A DNA stretch of 64,000 bases from a virus. A program made the position numbers and the translations under genes. Location of the stretch: the IMG/VR virus record IMGVR_UViG_3300040856_003274, positions 104,267-168,266 of that record, one strand, 5' to 3'. Shown one piece after another: positions 10,530 to 20,086 of the stretch. Position 1 is the stretch's first letter. Each line of letters opens with the position of its first letter. The notes below the pieces were generated by a model. That model saw nothing but the letters and a program-made list of their open reading frames with translations, ran no database searches and was not told the DNA's origin.

Positions 10530-13500
10530 TCGTCCTCCCCGAAAAGGTCAGAGATATTATCAGCTCGGTTATTCGCGTTATCGACAGCTTGATTAAAGCC
10601 ATTGATGACAGCCTGTATTGGGTTTTCTTTATCAGGCCGATTACCACCTATTGAAGTCCCCCTAAGGAGGTCTTGACGCTCCTTCCAACGGCCTGATACT
10701 TGAGCGACTTGATCCTTAGACCATGCCGTGATTTGATCGACACCCTCAATGGCGATGAAGTTTTCTCCGTTAAAAGCCTCGATCTCAAACAACTCTTCAG
10801 CGGCTCGGAAAGAGCTCGGAGCTCTCAAGTCATGTAAAGGCTGTATATCTGTTAACCTCAACGCGTTGTTGGCAGGGCTAATCTTTGTCGGAGCATTGCG
10901 TCGATCTACGACTAAGTTTCTTAAGCCCTGAACGATTTGCTCGTCTCTAGTAAGACTGCCGTCTGTGCGGGAGCCTAACTCTGCGAGAAAGTCTGAGACT
11001 TTAGATGCCTTTGTGCCTGCTTCAGCACTCGTAAGACCGCTTTTCAAGCGCACCTCTAAGTCTGACTGAGCATCGCCTTTGGAGGAAGTATAGACGGCTT
11101 TGATTAAGCCATCTACAATCTCAGGGTCTGCGTTACTGAGAGGGTCATAGTCATAGCCCCCCGCGAGCTTAGACCAGTTAGCCCCAGGCTCTATGGAGAG
11201 CCCTCTACCGTAAGGGAAAGAGCCTATAACCTCATAACCCCCATTGTCGGATACAGGAAAAACAGGAGTTTGTACGTCCACCTTTTCCGTCTCCTCAGTT
11301 TTTTCTTTTCGGGTTAAAGTTTTGAAGAGGGTGTTTAAAATCTTCCCGCTTGTAATGTTAAACACTGCTGCGCCTTTTCTGATAATATGTATATGGGTTG
11401 AGTTTCGTTTCAACCTCTGTTCCTTAGTTAGAGTTTGGCCCTCATTAGGAGCGAACTCAACAAGGTTAGGGTTTTCTATCGTCTCTATTATCCAAACTTG
11501 AGCCCACTTTGCGCTGTAATACTTTGCCATGTACTTCGCAAGGTAACTCAGGAATGAGCGGAAGTGCTTTAAGCCTGTTGCTTTGAAAGCCTCTCCCACA
11601 GTGAGGCTAGTCAAGTCTACCCCCTTGCGGAACACTTCTATCTCTTCTTCAGTACCGATTAGAGCATCTCTGTCATAGTTATCGGTGTTATTTTCGAGGT
11701 TTGATAAGCTGGAGGTATCTTCGTAATCTTCTAGTAACTCTTCATCAAAAACCCCTAACAGAGCGGTGCTTAGAGGCTCCTCGCTATCTTTCCTCAGCTT
11801 TTTCCTGTAGAGCGCCGTCAAAGACCGCGTTAAGGCGCTTTGAGCCCGAACGCTGTCAAAGACCCTCTTATTTTTTATACTTATCTGCTTAGACTTGTAG
11901 CTCATATTGTGATCTTGGAAAGAGATCGCTCTTATGTCGTGAGTCGGTGTCTCTTCCTTTTTCTTACCTGCCTTTAAGATTACGAGCCCTCTCTTCACGG
12001 AGCTACCTGCGAGCTCGATCTCACCATAGTTTTTAGTGTCGATCCCAACGCTCTCGAAAGGGTTAATGAGGTTTGGAGTGGACTTAAACTGCTTCGGCGC
12101 AACAACACCAATAAGATTAGCCTCTTTGACGAAACCTTCTCTAATGTCTACACCATCAGAACTTGTCTCTCCTTCCATGCCCATTCCTGGCGTGTTACGA
12201 ACAGGGGAGACTCCTTGTTGCTCAGGGTTAGGGTGCGCAGAGGAGTAATATCGGTAAGAGCCAGCTATAGAGTCGTTTGTAAACTGAGATTTCATATCCG
12301 AGAGCACTTCAAGCAGAGTCGCAGAGCGGTCTACATCTTCACCGCCTCTAACTTGAGAGGACACTTGCTCAAACAGCTCAAAGAAGCCGAACCCTTGACT
12401 CGCCTGTGAGCCCTGTCTCTGTTGCTTTAGCTCTGTGTCAAGGCTGAGGATTTTCTCGTCTATTCGTGCGAGCTTAGCTTTGAGCTTTGTTAGCTTCGCG
12501 CTCGCTTTTCTAATTTTAGCCTGTTCCTTACTAGAGTCTAGGCTGTCTATGTTAGCCTGCTCCCTAAAGATTTGACCCTCAAGCGTAGCCTTTTGCTCTA
12601 CAAGACCTTCTTTCCTTCGCTTGCGCCTTTTGCTTTTAGGTATCCCATAAAGCTCTTGGTCGGTTCGCTCTAAGGTTGTTCCGTACTCTTTCGCCTGAGT
12701 AACGATTTCTTGGACATTAAACATAACATCCTGCTCATCGTCATAAGAGACTTTATAGTAGTTGTAGATGTCTTTGTCGTAGATGCCTGATGGCACTACA
12801 GGGCTGATAATATTAAGGCTCTCCGCTTTCCTTATAAGATTAAGGACAACATTACGGTCTTTATAATCTGTCCCGTCATCGGTAACGTAAAACAAAGGAT
12901 TAACAAGAGTCGGGTCGAGCGCCATTACTACGTTCGGGAAGCCTACTTCTTTAGGGTGGTTATCCTTTGAGGTGATGATAGGCGTTGGGGGAAGGTCTAA
13001 TCTCGACAAGTCCACAGTATCTACCGCAGAGGCTCCTCGCGAAGCCTCTCTCGTATTTCGAGGTGCGTGAAACTTTCTTCTCCGCGCTGTGAGTTGTAAG
13101 GAGGTCGTACATTGACCTCCATAAGAGAAGCTGTGGCTGAGGCTCTCTACGTAATAAAAAGTGTCTATGTGTGAAATATAAACAGGGTAGCCAGCTCTAA
13201 GCTCAGGTCTAAAAGGTATTGTGAGGCTCGCGGTATTCATCTTCGAGTTAGCAACAGCCATTTTCGCAACTGCCGCGAAGAAAGCTGACTTAGGAGTGTT
13301 GTAATAGTGAGTCTCAAAGTCGCCCTGTCGCCAGCCATATTGGGCGACAAGTCGGTAGTCTACATAGCGCCCTGAGACACCCCATTCGCCTTCCATCCCT
13401 AAGCCCTGTATCTGTTGCCAATGTCCTGCCCTCACTACGTAGTAAGTCGCTTCGGGCTCGTTTTCGGTGAAGCTGAGGTTAATGATGTCTTCAGGCTCTA

Positions 13501-14704
13501 TGCGATATACTCTACTCGCTGAGGTGTCTAAGTTGTAAAACGGAGGTTTGAATACTAAGTCTCCGTCCATATCTTGATAAAACTCGAAGTCCGTCATCTC
13601 CTTAATCTTATTCGCCATGTCCATCTTAGACTCGTAAGTGGACTCAAAGAAGTTAACACTACCCCATGCGCTCACGTCATCTACATAAGCTGAGATTTCA
13701 ACAGGTGACACAGTAAAGCTAGGTAGCACCGCCGCGATTTGATCAGCGCCTCCTACAATCTTACCTGTCTCAGGGTTTACTCTAATCAAACCCAAGTCGT
13801 AAGCGGCTCGGAGCACAGAGCTGGCTTCCATATATTTAAACTCTGTGCCTACGCGAGAGTTTTTAATAAGGTTCTTAGCTTGGCTTCGGTTAAGCCCTGA
13901 GAGGAAGGCTTGTTGGGTCGCGGAGTAGAGCTGACCCGACGCGCCGTACATCCTTAAGCCGTAAAGCCGAGTAGAGAACCTGCGTTTCCAATACTCTAAG
14001 TTGATTGAGTAAAGGTCTTGGTTTTGGAATGTCGCGTTAATGTTAGTCTTTTGAGAGAAAGTCCAAGAGACACCGTGTGCCGCGCCTTGGAAATCGCGAT
14101 ACAGGGTATACAAAACCTCGTAGGCATTCTTGTTAGCGAAGTTATGCCCTCTCAAGGTAGTGCGGATACCTGAGTTTGTAGGCCGAGCGCCGAAGACCGA
14201 CCCGCTCGTAGAGATATATTGATAGCTCCAAAAGTGTAGCATAGAGCTACAGCTTAGAGACGCGGAGTAGTTACCTCCGCTGTAGTCAAAAGAAACGCTC
14301 GTCACCACACCGTGGAAGATGTGGTAGTAGGGATACTGAGGTAACTCTTCGCTCTGTTTTAGCCCTTCTACTTTAACGAGCCCTTTTGTGGGGAAATAGC
14401 CTCTAGCATAGATATGTACCTCCATGCCTGTATGAAAGATGATCCCTCCGTCTTTGTATATCTTAGCACTCTCAAAGCGCGGGATTGAGAGCGTAAGGGA
14501 AGCTGAGGTCGCACCGCTCTCTACTCCGCCGTCTACACTGATTTGGGTGACATACTTTTGAATGTCGAACCTAATATTACCGCCGTCTGCTCCAGGTAGC
14601 TCTGCCATACCGTTAAGGTAAACTAGAGCGTCAGGGGTGTAGCTGACTATTTTCTTGCTGTTGGGTCGCCATGTACCCGAATACGGCCTATTAGCGTTAG
14701 ACAT
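10526..14704 (-). CDS. Baseplate hub protein (gp27/XkdQ-like) with long extension
   Basis: 1,392 residues. The first 550 or so look like a baseplate hub of the gp27/gpD/XkdQ group. They are beta-rich and include a typical late-hub stretch (EPEDIINLSFTENEPEATYY) and a membrane-like domain after it ending near RRRKFHAP. Hubs of this group are usually 350-550 residues, so about 800 residues are extra. Within the extension, residues about 690-765 are strongly Lys/Glu/Leu-rich and form a predicted coiled coil. The last 400 contain no motif I can name; a peptidoglycan hydrolase is possible but no catalytic pattern is visible. It follows the two adaptor-type genes and overlaps the spike by four bases, the normal hub-spike order in contractile tails. 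Confidence 0.68.
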   Translation of the reverse strand: MSNANRPYSGTWRPNSKKIVSYTPDALVYLNGMAELPGADGGNIRFDIQKYVTQISVDGGVESGATSASLTLSIPRFESAKIYKDGGIIFHTGMEVHIYARGYFPTKGLVKVEGLKQSEELPQYPYYHIFHGVVTSVSFDYSGGNYSASLSCSSMLHFWSYQYISTSGSVFGARPTNSGIRTTLRGHNFANKNAYEVLYTLYRDFQGAAHGVSWTFSQKTNINATFQNQDLYSINLEYWKRRFSTRLYGLRMYGASGQLYSATQQAFLSGLNRSQAKNLIKNSRVGTEFKYMEASSVLRAAYDLGLIRVNPETGKIVGGADQIAAVLPSFTVSPVEISAYVDDVSAWGSVNFFESTYESKMDMANKIKEMTDFEFYQDMDGDLVFKPPFYNLDTSASRVYRIEPEDIINLSFTENEPEATYYVVRAGHWQQIQGLGMEGEWGVSGRYVDYRLVAQYGWRQGDFETHYYNTPKSAFFAAVAKMAVANSKMNTASLTIPFRPELRAGYPVYISHIDTFYYVESLSHSFSYGGQCTTSLQLTARRRKFHAPRNTREASRGASAVDTVDLSRLDLPPTPIITSKDNHPKEVGFPNVVMALDPTLVNPLFYVTDDGTDYKDRNVVLNLIRKAESLNIISPVVPSGIYDKDIYNYYKVSYDDEQDVMFNVQEIVTQAKEYGTTLERTDQELYGIPKSKRRKRRKEGLVEQKATLEGQIFREQANIDSLDSSKEQAKIRKASAKLTKLKAKLARIDEKILSLDTELKQQRQGSQASQGFGFFELFEQVSSQVRGGEDVDRSATLLEVLSDMKSQFTNDSIAGSYRYYSSAHPNPEQQGVSPVRNTPGMGMEGETSSDGVDIREGFVKEANLIGVVAPKQFKSTPNLINPFESVGIDTKNYGEIELAGSSVKRGLVILKAGKKKEETPTHDIRAISFQDHNMSYKSKQISIKNKRVFDSVRAQSALTRSLTALYRKKLRKDSEEPLSTALLGVFDEELLEDYEDTSSLSNLENNTDNYDRDALIGTEEEIEVFRKGVDLTSLTVGEAFKATGLKHFRSFLSYLAKYMAKYYSAKWAQVWIIETIENPNLVEFAPNEGQTLTKEQRLKRNSTHIHIIRKGAAVFNITSGKILNTLFKTLTRKEKTEETEKVDVQTPVFPVSDNGGYEVIGSFPYGRGLSIEPGANWSKLAGGYDYDPLSNADPEIVDGLIKAVYTSSKGDAQSDLEVRLKSGLTSAEAGTKASKVSDFLAELGSRTDGSLTRDEQIVQGLRNLVVDRRNAPTKISPANNALRLTDIQPLHDLRAPSSFRAAEELFEIEAFNGENFIAIEGVDQITAWSKDQVAQVSGRWKERQDLLRGTSIGGNRPDKENPIQAVINGFNQAVDNANNRADNISDLFGEDE

Positions 14705-14717
14705 TTGTTAAGCTCTC

Positions 14718-16001
14718 TTAAGTGTTAAGGACGAAACCCGTACCGCCAGGTACATCTTCTTCTTCCTCTTCAGCAGGTGCAGAGGTGAAGAGCGCCCCTG
14801 ATGTTTGGAAACCACTGTCAACGACAGGATTAGGAGGCGGAGTAGCTGAAACAGGGTTACTTAAAATCCTCTTCGCCTGTGCTGACTTATACCTAGAGAC
14901 TGAAGCGGTGTCTGAAGAGAAGTCCAGCATTTTTTTCACCTCAAACTCAAAGCTAAACTCTAAGCCTCCCATTTGCTTCTCTTCGGAAAACCCGTAAGAA
15001 AAGCTCTTCATTGTCCCTAGATAAGCGATCTGATCGTACTCAAGCACGACTTTGCCTGCCATAAGATTAGCCTTGGAGCGCCCTATCGTGTCTCTTATCA
15101 GAGCCCCGTTGTTGTAAATATTAAGCAACGTGATGAGTTGCTGGTAAGCCGCTGAGTGGTTGCGAGAAGCATACTGAACACCTGACGGCACGCGAGTTTC
15201 TGTTTCTCTAACACCGCTTCCTAAAGACGTAAGATTAGGCGGTAAGATTGCCACCTCGTCTGCGGTAATCCCTTGAGTAGTGTTTCTTACTCCTGACGCA
15301 AAAGCTCCAATCACACCTGAGATAGATAGCGTCGGCAACCCTTCTCCCCATGCTTGATAAACAAAACCTGTTCTCGTAGCTTCGGAGTAGTTTTGTATGC
15401 GCTGATATTGAAGCTGAAAGCTGTTAGGGTTGATTAACATTAATAACGGAGGTGTATCCGCCATTTTTTTAATTTGACGGAGAGTCTCTATCACCATCCT
15501 TTGATCTATAAAACCTGCTTGCTTCGAGGCGAGCCCCGTAGACTCGCGCTGGTAGCTCTCTTCAACTGAAGAAACTCTACGGTAAGCATTAGAGGCGATC
15601 CCCGACATTACGGTAGCATCGGCCTGCTCAAGAGCATAGTAGGTCAAGTCACTTGTAATAGAGCCTTGTCCCCTACCTGAGTTTAGGTAATCGTTTTTTG
15701 CGACTTTAGTCACTGAGCTGAAAGCGACACCTGAAGACCTAAATGAAGGGCTACCTCCAAAGTCGTAATCTTCTACTAATCTTAAGTTTTCTTGTAGATA
15801 CCCATCATCAAGACCTCCCGAAGCGACTACACCGTCTAGTATTGTAGGGAGAGCCAAAGAAACCGTGAAGGGTGAATACTTCCTCAGTCTCTCAATGGAG
15901 CTGTCTATGGGCATTGAGTTAGGGTCTGACTCGTAAACTTGTCGGTATGAGGGGTCTTGCGCTAGCCCTTCAAATAAGCCCATATGTTGTACGCTGTTCA
16001 T
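14718..16001 (-). CDS. Tail tube-baseplate adaptor-type protein, paralogue 1
   Basis: 427 residues, overlapping the upstream gene by ATGA. Its middle and C-terminal parts align by eye with the neighbouring 213-residue protein. Residues about 190-235 (NPNSFQLQYQRIQNY and, further on, LPTLSISGVIGAF) match NPSSLSISYTRQSEA and the following IDIQGSTGGF of the neighbour, and the final beta block (SFSYGFSEEKQMGGLEFSFEF) matches FSVTESADKPYSFEYSMSF. The first 180 residues and a Glu-rich acidic tail (EEEEED) are unique to this copy. Position after the tape measure and before the hub is where XkdP/gp53-type LysM adaptors or tube-initiator proteins lie. No clear LysM motif is visible, so the adaptor role is inferred from synteny. 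Confidence 0.6.
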   Translation of the reverse strand: MNSVQHMGLFEGLAQDPSYRQVYESDPNSMPIDSSIERLRKYSPFTVSLALPTILDGVVASGGLDDGYLQENLRLVEDYDFGGSPSFRSSGVAFSSVTKVAKNDYLNSGRGQGSITSDLTYYALEQADATVMSGIASNAYRRVSSVEESYQRESTGLASKQAGFIDQRMVIETLRQIKKMADTPPLLMLINPNSFQLQYQRIQNYSEATRTGFVYQAWGEGLPTLSISGVIGAFASGVRNTTQGITADEVAILPPNLTSLGSGVRETETRVPSGVQYASRNHSAAYQQLITLLNIYNNGALIRDTIGRSKANLMAGKVVLEYDQIAYLGTMKSFSYGFSEEKQMGGLEFSFEFEVKKMLDFSSDTASVSRYKSAQAKRILSNPVSATPPPNPVVDSGFQTSGALFTSAPAEEEEEDVPGGTGFVLNT

Positions 16002-16639
16002 CGACCTTGCCCCCCTACATTAAGCGTGCGTCTGTGCTCTTCTCTGTAGACTTGAAAAGACATGCTGTACTCGAAGCTGTAAGGTTTATCCGCGCTCTCG
16101 GTAACGCTAAAGTTTTCAAACCAGCCGTAATAGTCAGACCCGTCAAATGACAGCTTGACATACCCTTGAAAAGCGATTTGACCATTCTTAGAGTAGATCG
16201 CTCCGTTGTTATGGAACAGTGCTAAGAGGTCTAAAAACTTGTCGTAGGCGATGGTGTCTCTTCTTGAGCCCCCTAAATCAATCCCTTTTATAGAATCGGG
16301 AAGCCTCGCGTTGCTAGGCCCTAATCCTGTAACAGAAGTGATCCCTGTGTAGGCTCTCATAAAGCCTCCCGTAGAGCCTTGTATGTCTATTGAGGCAGGC
16401 TGGTTGCCCCAGTGTTGTTCTATGAAGCCTCCAAGGGTCTGTATCGCTTCAGATTGTCTTGTGTAGCTAATACTGAGGCTACTAGGGTTGACGTGGAGGA
16501 CGAGCTTAAGATTATCAGGTAATAAGCTCGTCAAGCCGTCAGGCGATATGAGGTCAAAGATGACGGGACGTATGCCTCTACCTGAGTATTGATCAGAAGG
16601 GCTATTAAAAGCACTCTTGATTGCGTAAGACTCAGCCAT
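15998..16639 (-). CDS. Tail tube-baseplate adaptor-type protein, paralogue 2
   Basis: 213 residues, beta-rich, with a good Shine-Dalgarno (AGGGAG) before the ATG at 16639. It is the short form of the paralogous pair and shares the core NPSSLSISYTRQ / FIEQHWGNQPASIDIQG and the YSFEYSMSF ending with the downstream 427-residue protein, but lacks that protein's long N-terminal region. Pairs of related proteins between tape measure and hub are common in contractile tails, where they form rings joining tube to baseplate. Tight coupling by ATGA suggests equal synthesis of the two rings. Exact identity is unproven. Confidence 0.6.
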   Translation of the reverse strand: MAESYAIKSAFNSPSDQYSGRGIRPVIFDLISPDGLTSLLPDNLKLVLHVNPSSLSISYTRQSEAIQTLGGFIEQHWGNQPASIDIQGSTGGFMRAYTGITSVTGLGPSNARLPDSIKGIDLGGSRRDTIAYDKFLDLLALFHNNGAIYSKNGQIAFQGYVKLSFDGSDYYGWFENFSVTESADKPYSFEYSMSFQVYREEHRRTLNVGGQGR

Positions 16640-16658
16640 AGGTTACTCCCTTTGTTAT

Positions 16659-19600
16659 TTATGAGTAGAGTGAAGAGGTTCGACCGCCTCCACCAAGACC
16701 TCTCGATTTCTCAGCCGCGAGGACTTTTCTTACGGTACGGGTAACCGTAATAGGGTCACCCATAATATTTATTATAACATTAGAGTTTCCACCCCTACCG
16801 CCAGCGCCACCGAAACGACCTGCCCTATCAAACACACCGTTAGGCTTACCGTACACGACACCCATAGCGCGGTCGAACGAGTTAATCGGAGTAACAACAC
16901 CGTTACCATAGCCGTCACCTTGGTAAACAAAATCACCTGCGCTTGGCTTTACTTTAGGATCTCCTACATTGGAGGCTGTGGGTAATGTACTACCTGGGGT
17001 AGCCAAGTTAGTGAAACGCTTAGCCGCTTCTCGGTGTTCATAGTAATGGTCAAATCCTTGACCAAAACCTTTTGTTTCTTTTACGCGCTTCAATATTTTC
17101 ATCGCTTCTTCCCCGCTATAGCCTTCACTAACTAACCTTTCAAACGCCCTCTCTACTTGTTCGTCATCTTTAATGTCTTTTAAAAGCTCCTTCATCTCTT
17201 TGTTAACAGTTAATCCTTCCTTTGCTACCTTCCCCTGTTTTTCCGCTTCCTTTACTTGGTTGTTTATTTGTGTTTCTAAATATGGGATGTTAGTCTCTAT
17301 CGTATTACCCCAACCTTGGTTTAAATCTTCTATTGTCGCCTCATGTTTAGTCGCGATCTTTTCTCTGAGGTCATCTTTACCCGCCCTGACTTTTGCGAGC
17401 CCCTCATCAAGTTTTTCTCGTTTCCCCCTAATCGCGGCTATCCTTTTTTCCCTCTCTTCAGGGTGTAAGTCCTTGTCTTTTGCGACCTCGGACTCTTCTT
17501 TCCGAGTCTCCTCAATCTGCTTCTCTAAAGTTTTAATAGCTCTGTCGTAAGCACCGTAAAGCTCTTGCGCTCTCTTTTTCCCTGTACTATCGAGATTACC
17601 TCCAACAAAGAAATTTAAGATTGAGTCAAGGGTGCTGTATATCCCCTGTAGGAAATATGTGACTCCCATCTCAATACGTTGAGCGATATCTACTGTATTG
17701 TTGGCGATCTGCTCAGAGAGCTCTAAGTTTCTGTCTCTTTGCTCAGTAGCTTTAGTTAACACTCCTTCATTAAGGCGCATGAAAGCATCGAAGCTGGCTT
17801 TACCTAAATCTTTCTCCCCCACTATTTTGCCCGTATCTTTATTATATTGGGCTTGTATCAGTTTCCCTTGTTTATCTATGTAAGCGCCATACTTTTCTAT
17901 TTGAGCTATTTTTTTGTCAGTAGTGTCGGCTTTGCCCTCTCTTTGGAGGAGGTCAAAGTCTCCCCTTAAGCCGTCAATAGCCGCAATAAAAGAGTCCGTC
18001 TGTTCTCCGCTATATCCCATCTGCTCTTCTAAGAAAGATCGGTACACGATAGATGCTTGGCTGTCTGTGTTGAGCTGTCTTACATCAGTAAGCCCGAACC
18101 GCTTCATCATCGCTTGCTGTGCTTTGAGGAAACCTGTCATACCGAGAGCACCTGCCGACACCGCCCCACCTGATCTACCCTGCGTACCCACATGAAGCTG
18201 TAAGATTTGACCGATCTCCTTAGCTAAACCGACAGCCATGTCGCTCCCTCCGTCTTGTTGACGGATCGCGGCTAAGAGTCTAGAGCGTTCTTCGACGCTT
18301 ACGCTCCTGAGAGCTTTTGACAGAGCCTTTTCATTAGAGGTGTCAACTTCACCTAAACCTGCGGTTTTGAAAGCCTCTGCTAAAAGTTTGCCTTGATCCT
18401 TAGAGCGGCTAACATTACCGACCCTCGCCCCATACTCTTGAGAGAAGATTTCTTTACGAGCTTTATCTCCCATCATCATCATCGCTTTGTAGTTTTCCTT
18501 AACTCCCTGACCCTTGAAGCCCTGAGCTAGCTTCTTGAGCAAGCCACTCTCTTCAAGACCACGCGCCCCTAATATCTTTCCTAATCTCGTCGCAAAGAAA
18601 GCGGCTTCCTCGATGCGAGTGTTATAAACTCCCATACCAGTAGTCGCTTGTAAGACCATAGAGTAGAAGCGTTTAACTCCAAAACCGCTTTGCATAGCCT
18701 GATCGGTAATCGCGGCAAATCTTACGGCAATATCTTCGAGGCTGTAACCATAACGCTCTGTAATAGAAGCAACGTCTTCTACAGAAGCACCTAGTATACG
18801 TTGCTGGGCGGTCATGTGTTGGATAACTTTAACGTAAGCCGCTTCTGAGTCTTTAGCGTCGGTCATCGCCCCTTTCATTTCTTTAAGGGTAATACCTGCC
18901 GCCTGGAACTCTGCTACCATACCCATAGCCGCCTCTGCGGTAACCCCTAAGCCTTGGCTAAGGTAGAGGTCATTAACTCCCTCTCTAATGTCACGGAGGC
19001 TAGCATTAAGGCTTACAGACTCATCCCCTAAAGTATTAACGAGAGCATCAGCACCGCTCGCTGATTCTAAGAAAGCCTTGTTGAGTTGCTTCCCTGCTGA
19101 CTCGATATCTATAATGAAAGAGATAACATTAGCGAAGCCTTTAGCGAGTGCTCCGAATATTCTTAAGGCAGGGCCGAAAGACTTGAGCAACTTACCTATC
19201 ATGCCGAAAACCTTAGCACTCGCTCCTGCACCCTTTTGAGTACCTCTGCCCTCTAATGTTCTGCCGAAGTCTCCAGCTTTGCTCAAGCTCTCCCCTATAC
19301 CTTTTAGGTCACGGTTTTTGAGCTTAGATAGGAAGTCTCCTAAACCTCCCGTCATCATATCAGCGGCAGTGGCTATGTTTTCAGAGGCATCTGCGAGAGG
19401 GTTCTTACCACCTCTTTGATTAAACTGCTTATTGAGCTCCGCAACAGCTTCAGCTTCTTTCTTGTATATCTTTAAGCGGTCATCAACCTCTTGCTTAGCC
19501 TCTTCGGTAATACCCTGCATAAGCTCAAGAGACTTTTTAGCCCTCTCTCTCTCTAATCTCGCTCCGTTCTTATAAAATTCCTGATCTGCTTTATTTTTAG

Positions 19601-20075
19601 CCTTGTTTGACTCCTCTAATAAGAATTCTGCTGACTCAAGGTGTCGATAATAGTTCTGCCTATGATCTTCTGCCATACGCATTTTTCGCTTGTATGCCCA
19701 GCTCAAGTCCACGATCTCATTTCTGTGTAGCTCTTTCGATTTTTCGTAAGCCACTTTCAGACTCGCTAAGTAGTCTCCCCCAAAGTCTACTTTTGAATGA
19801 GCCGCGCTGAGCTCCCTCATCATCCTGCTTTGATATTCTGCAAACTCTCTTAGGTTTGCCCCTGCTTTAGTAAAAGCCTCTTTAAAGGTATCCGAAAATT
19901 GCTTAAGCACTTGTTTATTTTTAAGCGCCCAGTTTTCTTCTGCTCGGCTCATCGTTTTGAGCCTACCGACATAATCCTTATAAAGCGCCTCCATATTACG
20001 CTTAAACTCAGCAGTAGATTTCTTTTGGTGTTCTTCGGTAAATCTCTCGCCTGCTTCAATCACTTGATTTGGCAT
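16659..20075 (-). CDS. Tape measure protein
   Basis: 1,138 residues. The N-terminal 220 are highly charged and helical with heptad-like patterns (coiled coil). Residues about 285-330 form the hydrophobic block usual in tape measures (GMIGKLLKSF and, further on, ALAKGFANVISFIIDI). The middle is Ala/Gly/Lys-rich helix, a second coiled coil lies near 840-930 (EKQIEETRKEESEVAKD), and the end is Gly-rich (GGAGGRGG), often the cleaved or hub-facing end. Length normally sets tail length, so this implies a long tail. Location directly after two assembly chaperones is diagnostic. No peptidase or transglycosylase motif is obvious. Confidence 0.9.
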   Translation of the reverse strand: MPNQVIEAGERFTEEHQKKSTAEFKRNMEALYKDYVGRLKTMSRAEENWALKNKQVLKQFSDTFKEAFTKAGANLREFAEYQSRMMRELSAAHSKVDFGGDYLASLKVAYEKSKELHRNEIVDLSWAYKRKMRMAEDHRQNYYRHLESAEFLLEESNKAKNKADQEFYKNGARLERERAKKSLELMQGITEEAKQEVDDRLKIYKKEAEAVAELNKQFNQRGGKNPLADASENIATAADMMTGGLGDFLSKLKNRDLKGIGESLSKAGDFGRTLEGRGTQKGAGASAKVFGMIGKLLKSFGPALRIFGALAKGFANVISFIIDIESAGKQLNKAFLESASGADALVNTLGDESVSLNASLRDIREGVNDLYLSQGLGVTAEAAMGMVAEFQAAGITLKEMKGAMTDAKDSEAAYVKVIQHMTAQQRILGASVEDVASITERYGYSLEDIAVRFAAITDQAMQSGFGVKRFYSMVLQATTGMGVYNTRIEEAAFFATRLGKILGARGLEESGLLKKLAQGFKGQGVKENYKAMMMMGDKARKEIFSQEYGARVGNVSRSKDQGKLLAEAFKTAGLGEVDTSNEKALSKALRSVSVEERSRLLAAIRQQDGGSDMAVGLAKEIGQILQLHVGTQGRSGGAVSAGALGMTGFLKAQQAMMKRFGLTDVRQLNTDSQASIVYRSFLEEQMGYSGEQTDSFIAAIDGLRGDFDLLQREGKADTTDKKIAQIEKYGAYIDKQGKLIQAQYNKDTGKIVGEKDLGKASFDAFMRLNEGVLTKATEQRDRNLELSEQIANNTVDIAQRIEMGVTYFLQGIYSTLDSILNFFVGGNLDSTGKKRAQELYGAYDRAIKTLEKQIEETRKEESEVAKDKDLHPEEREKRIAAIRGKREKLDEGLAKVRAGKDDLREKIATKHEATIEDLNQGWGNTIETNIPYLETQINNQVKEAEKQGKVAKEGLTVNKEMKELLKDIKDDEQVERAFERLVSEGYSGEEAMKILKRVKETKGFGQGFDHYYEHREAAKRFTNLATPGSTLPTASNVGDPKVKPSAGDFVYQGDGYGNGVVTPINSFDRAMGVVYGKPNGVFDRAGRFGGAGGRGGNSNVIINIMGDPITVTRTVRKVLAAEKSRGLGGGGRTSSLYS

Positions 20076-20086
20076 AAGGATATCCC

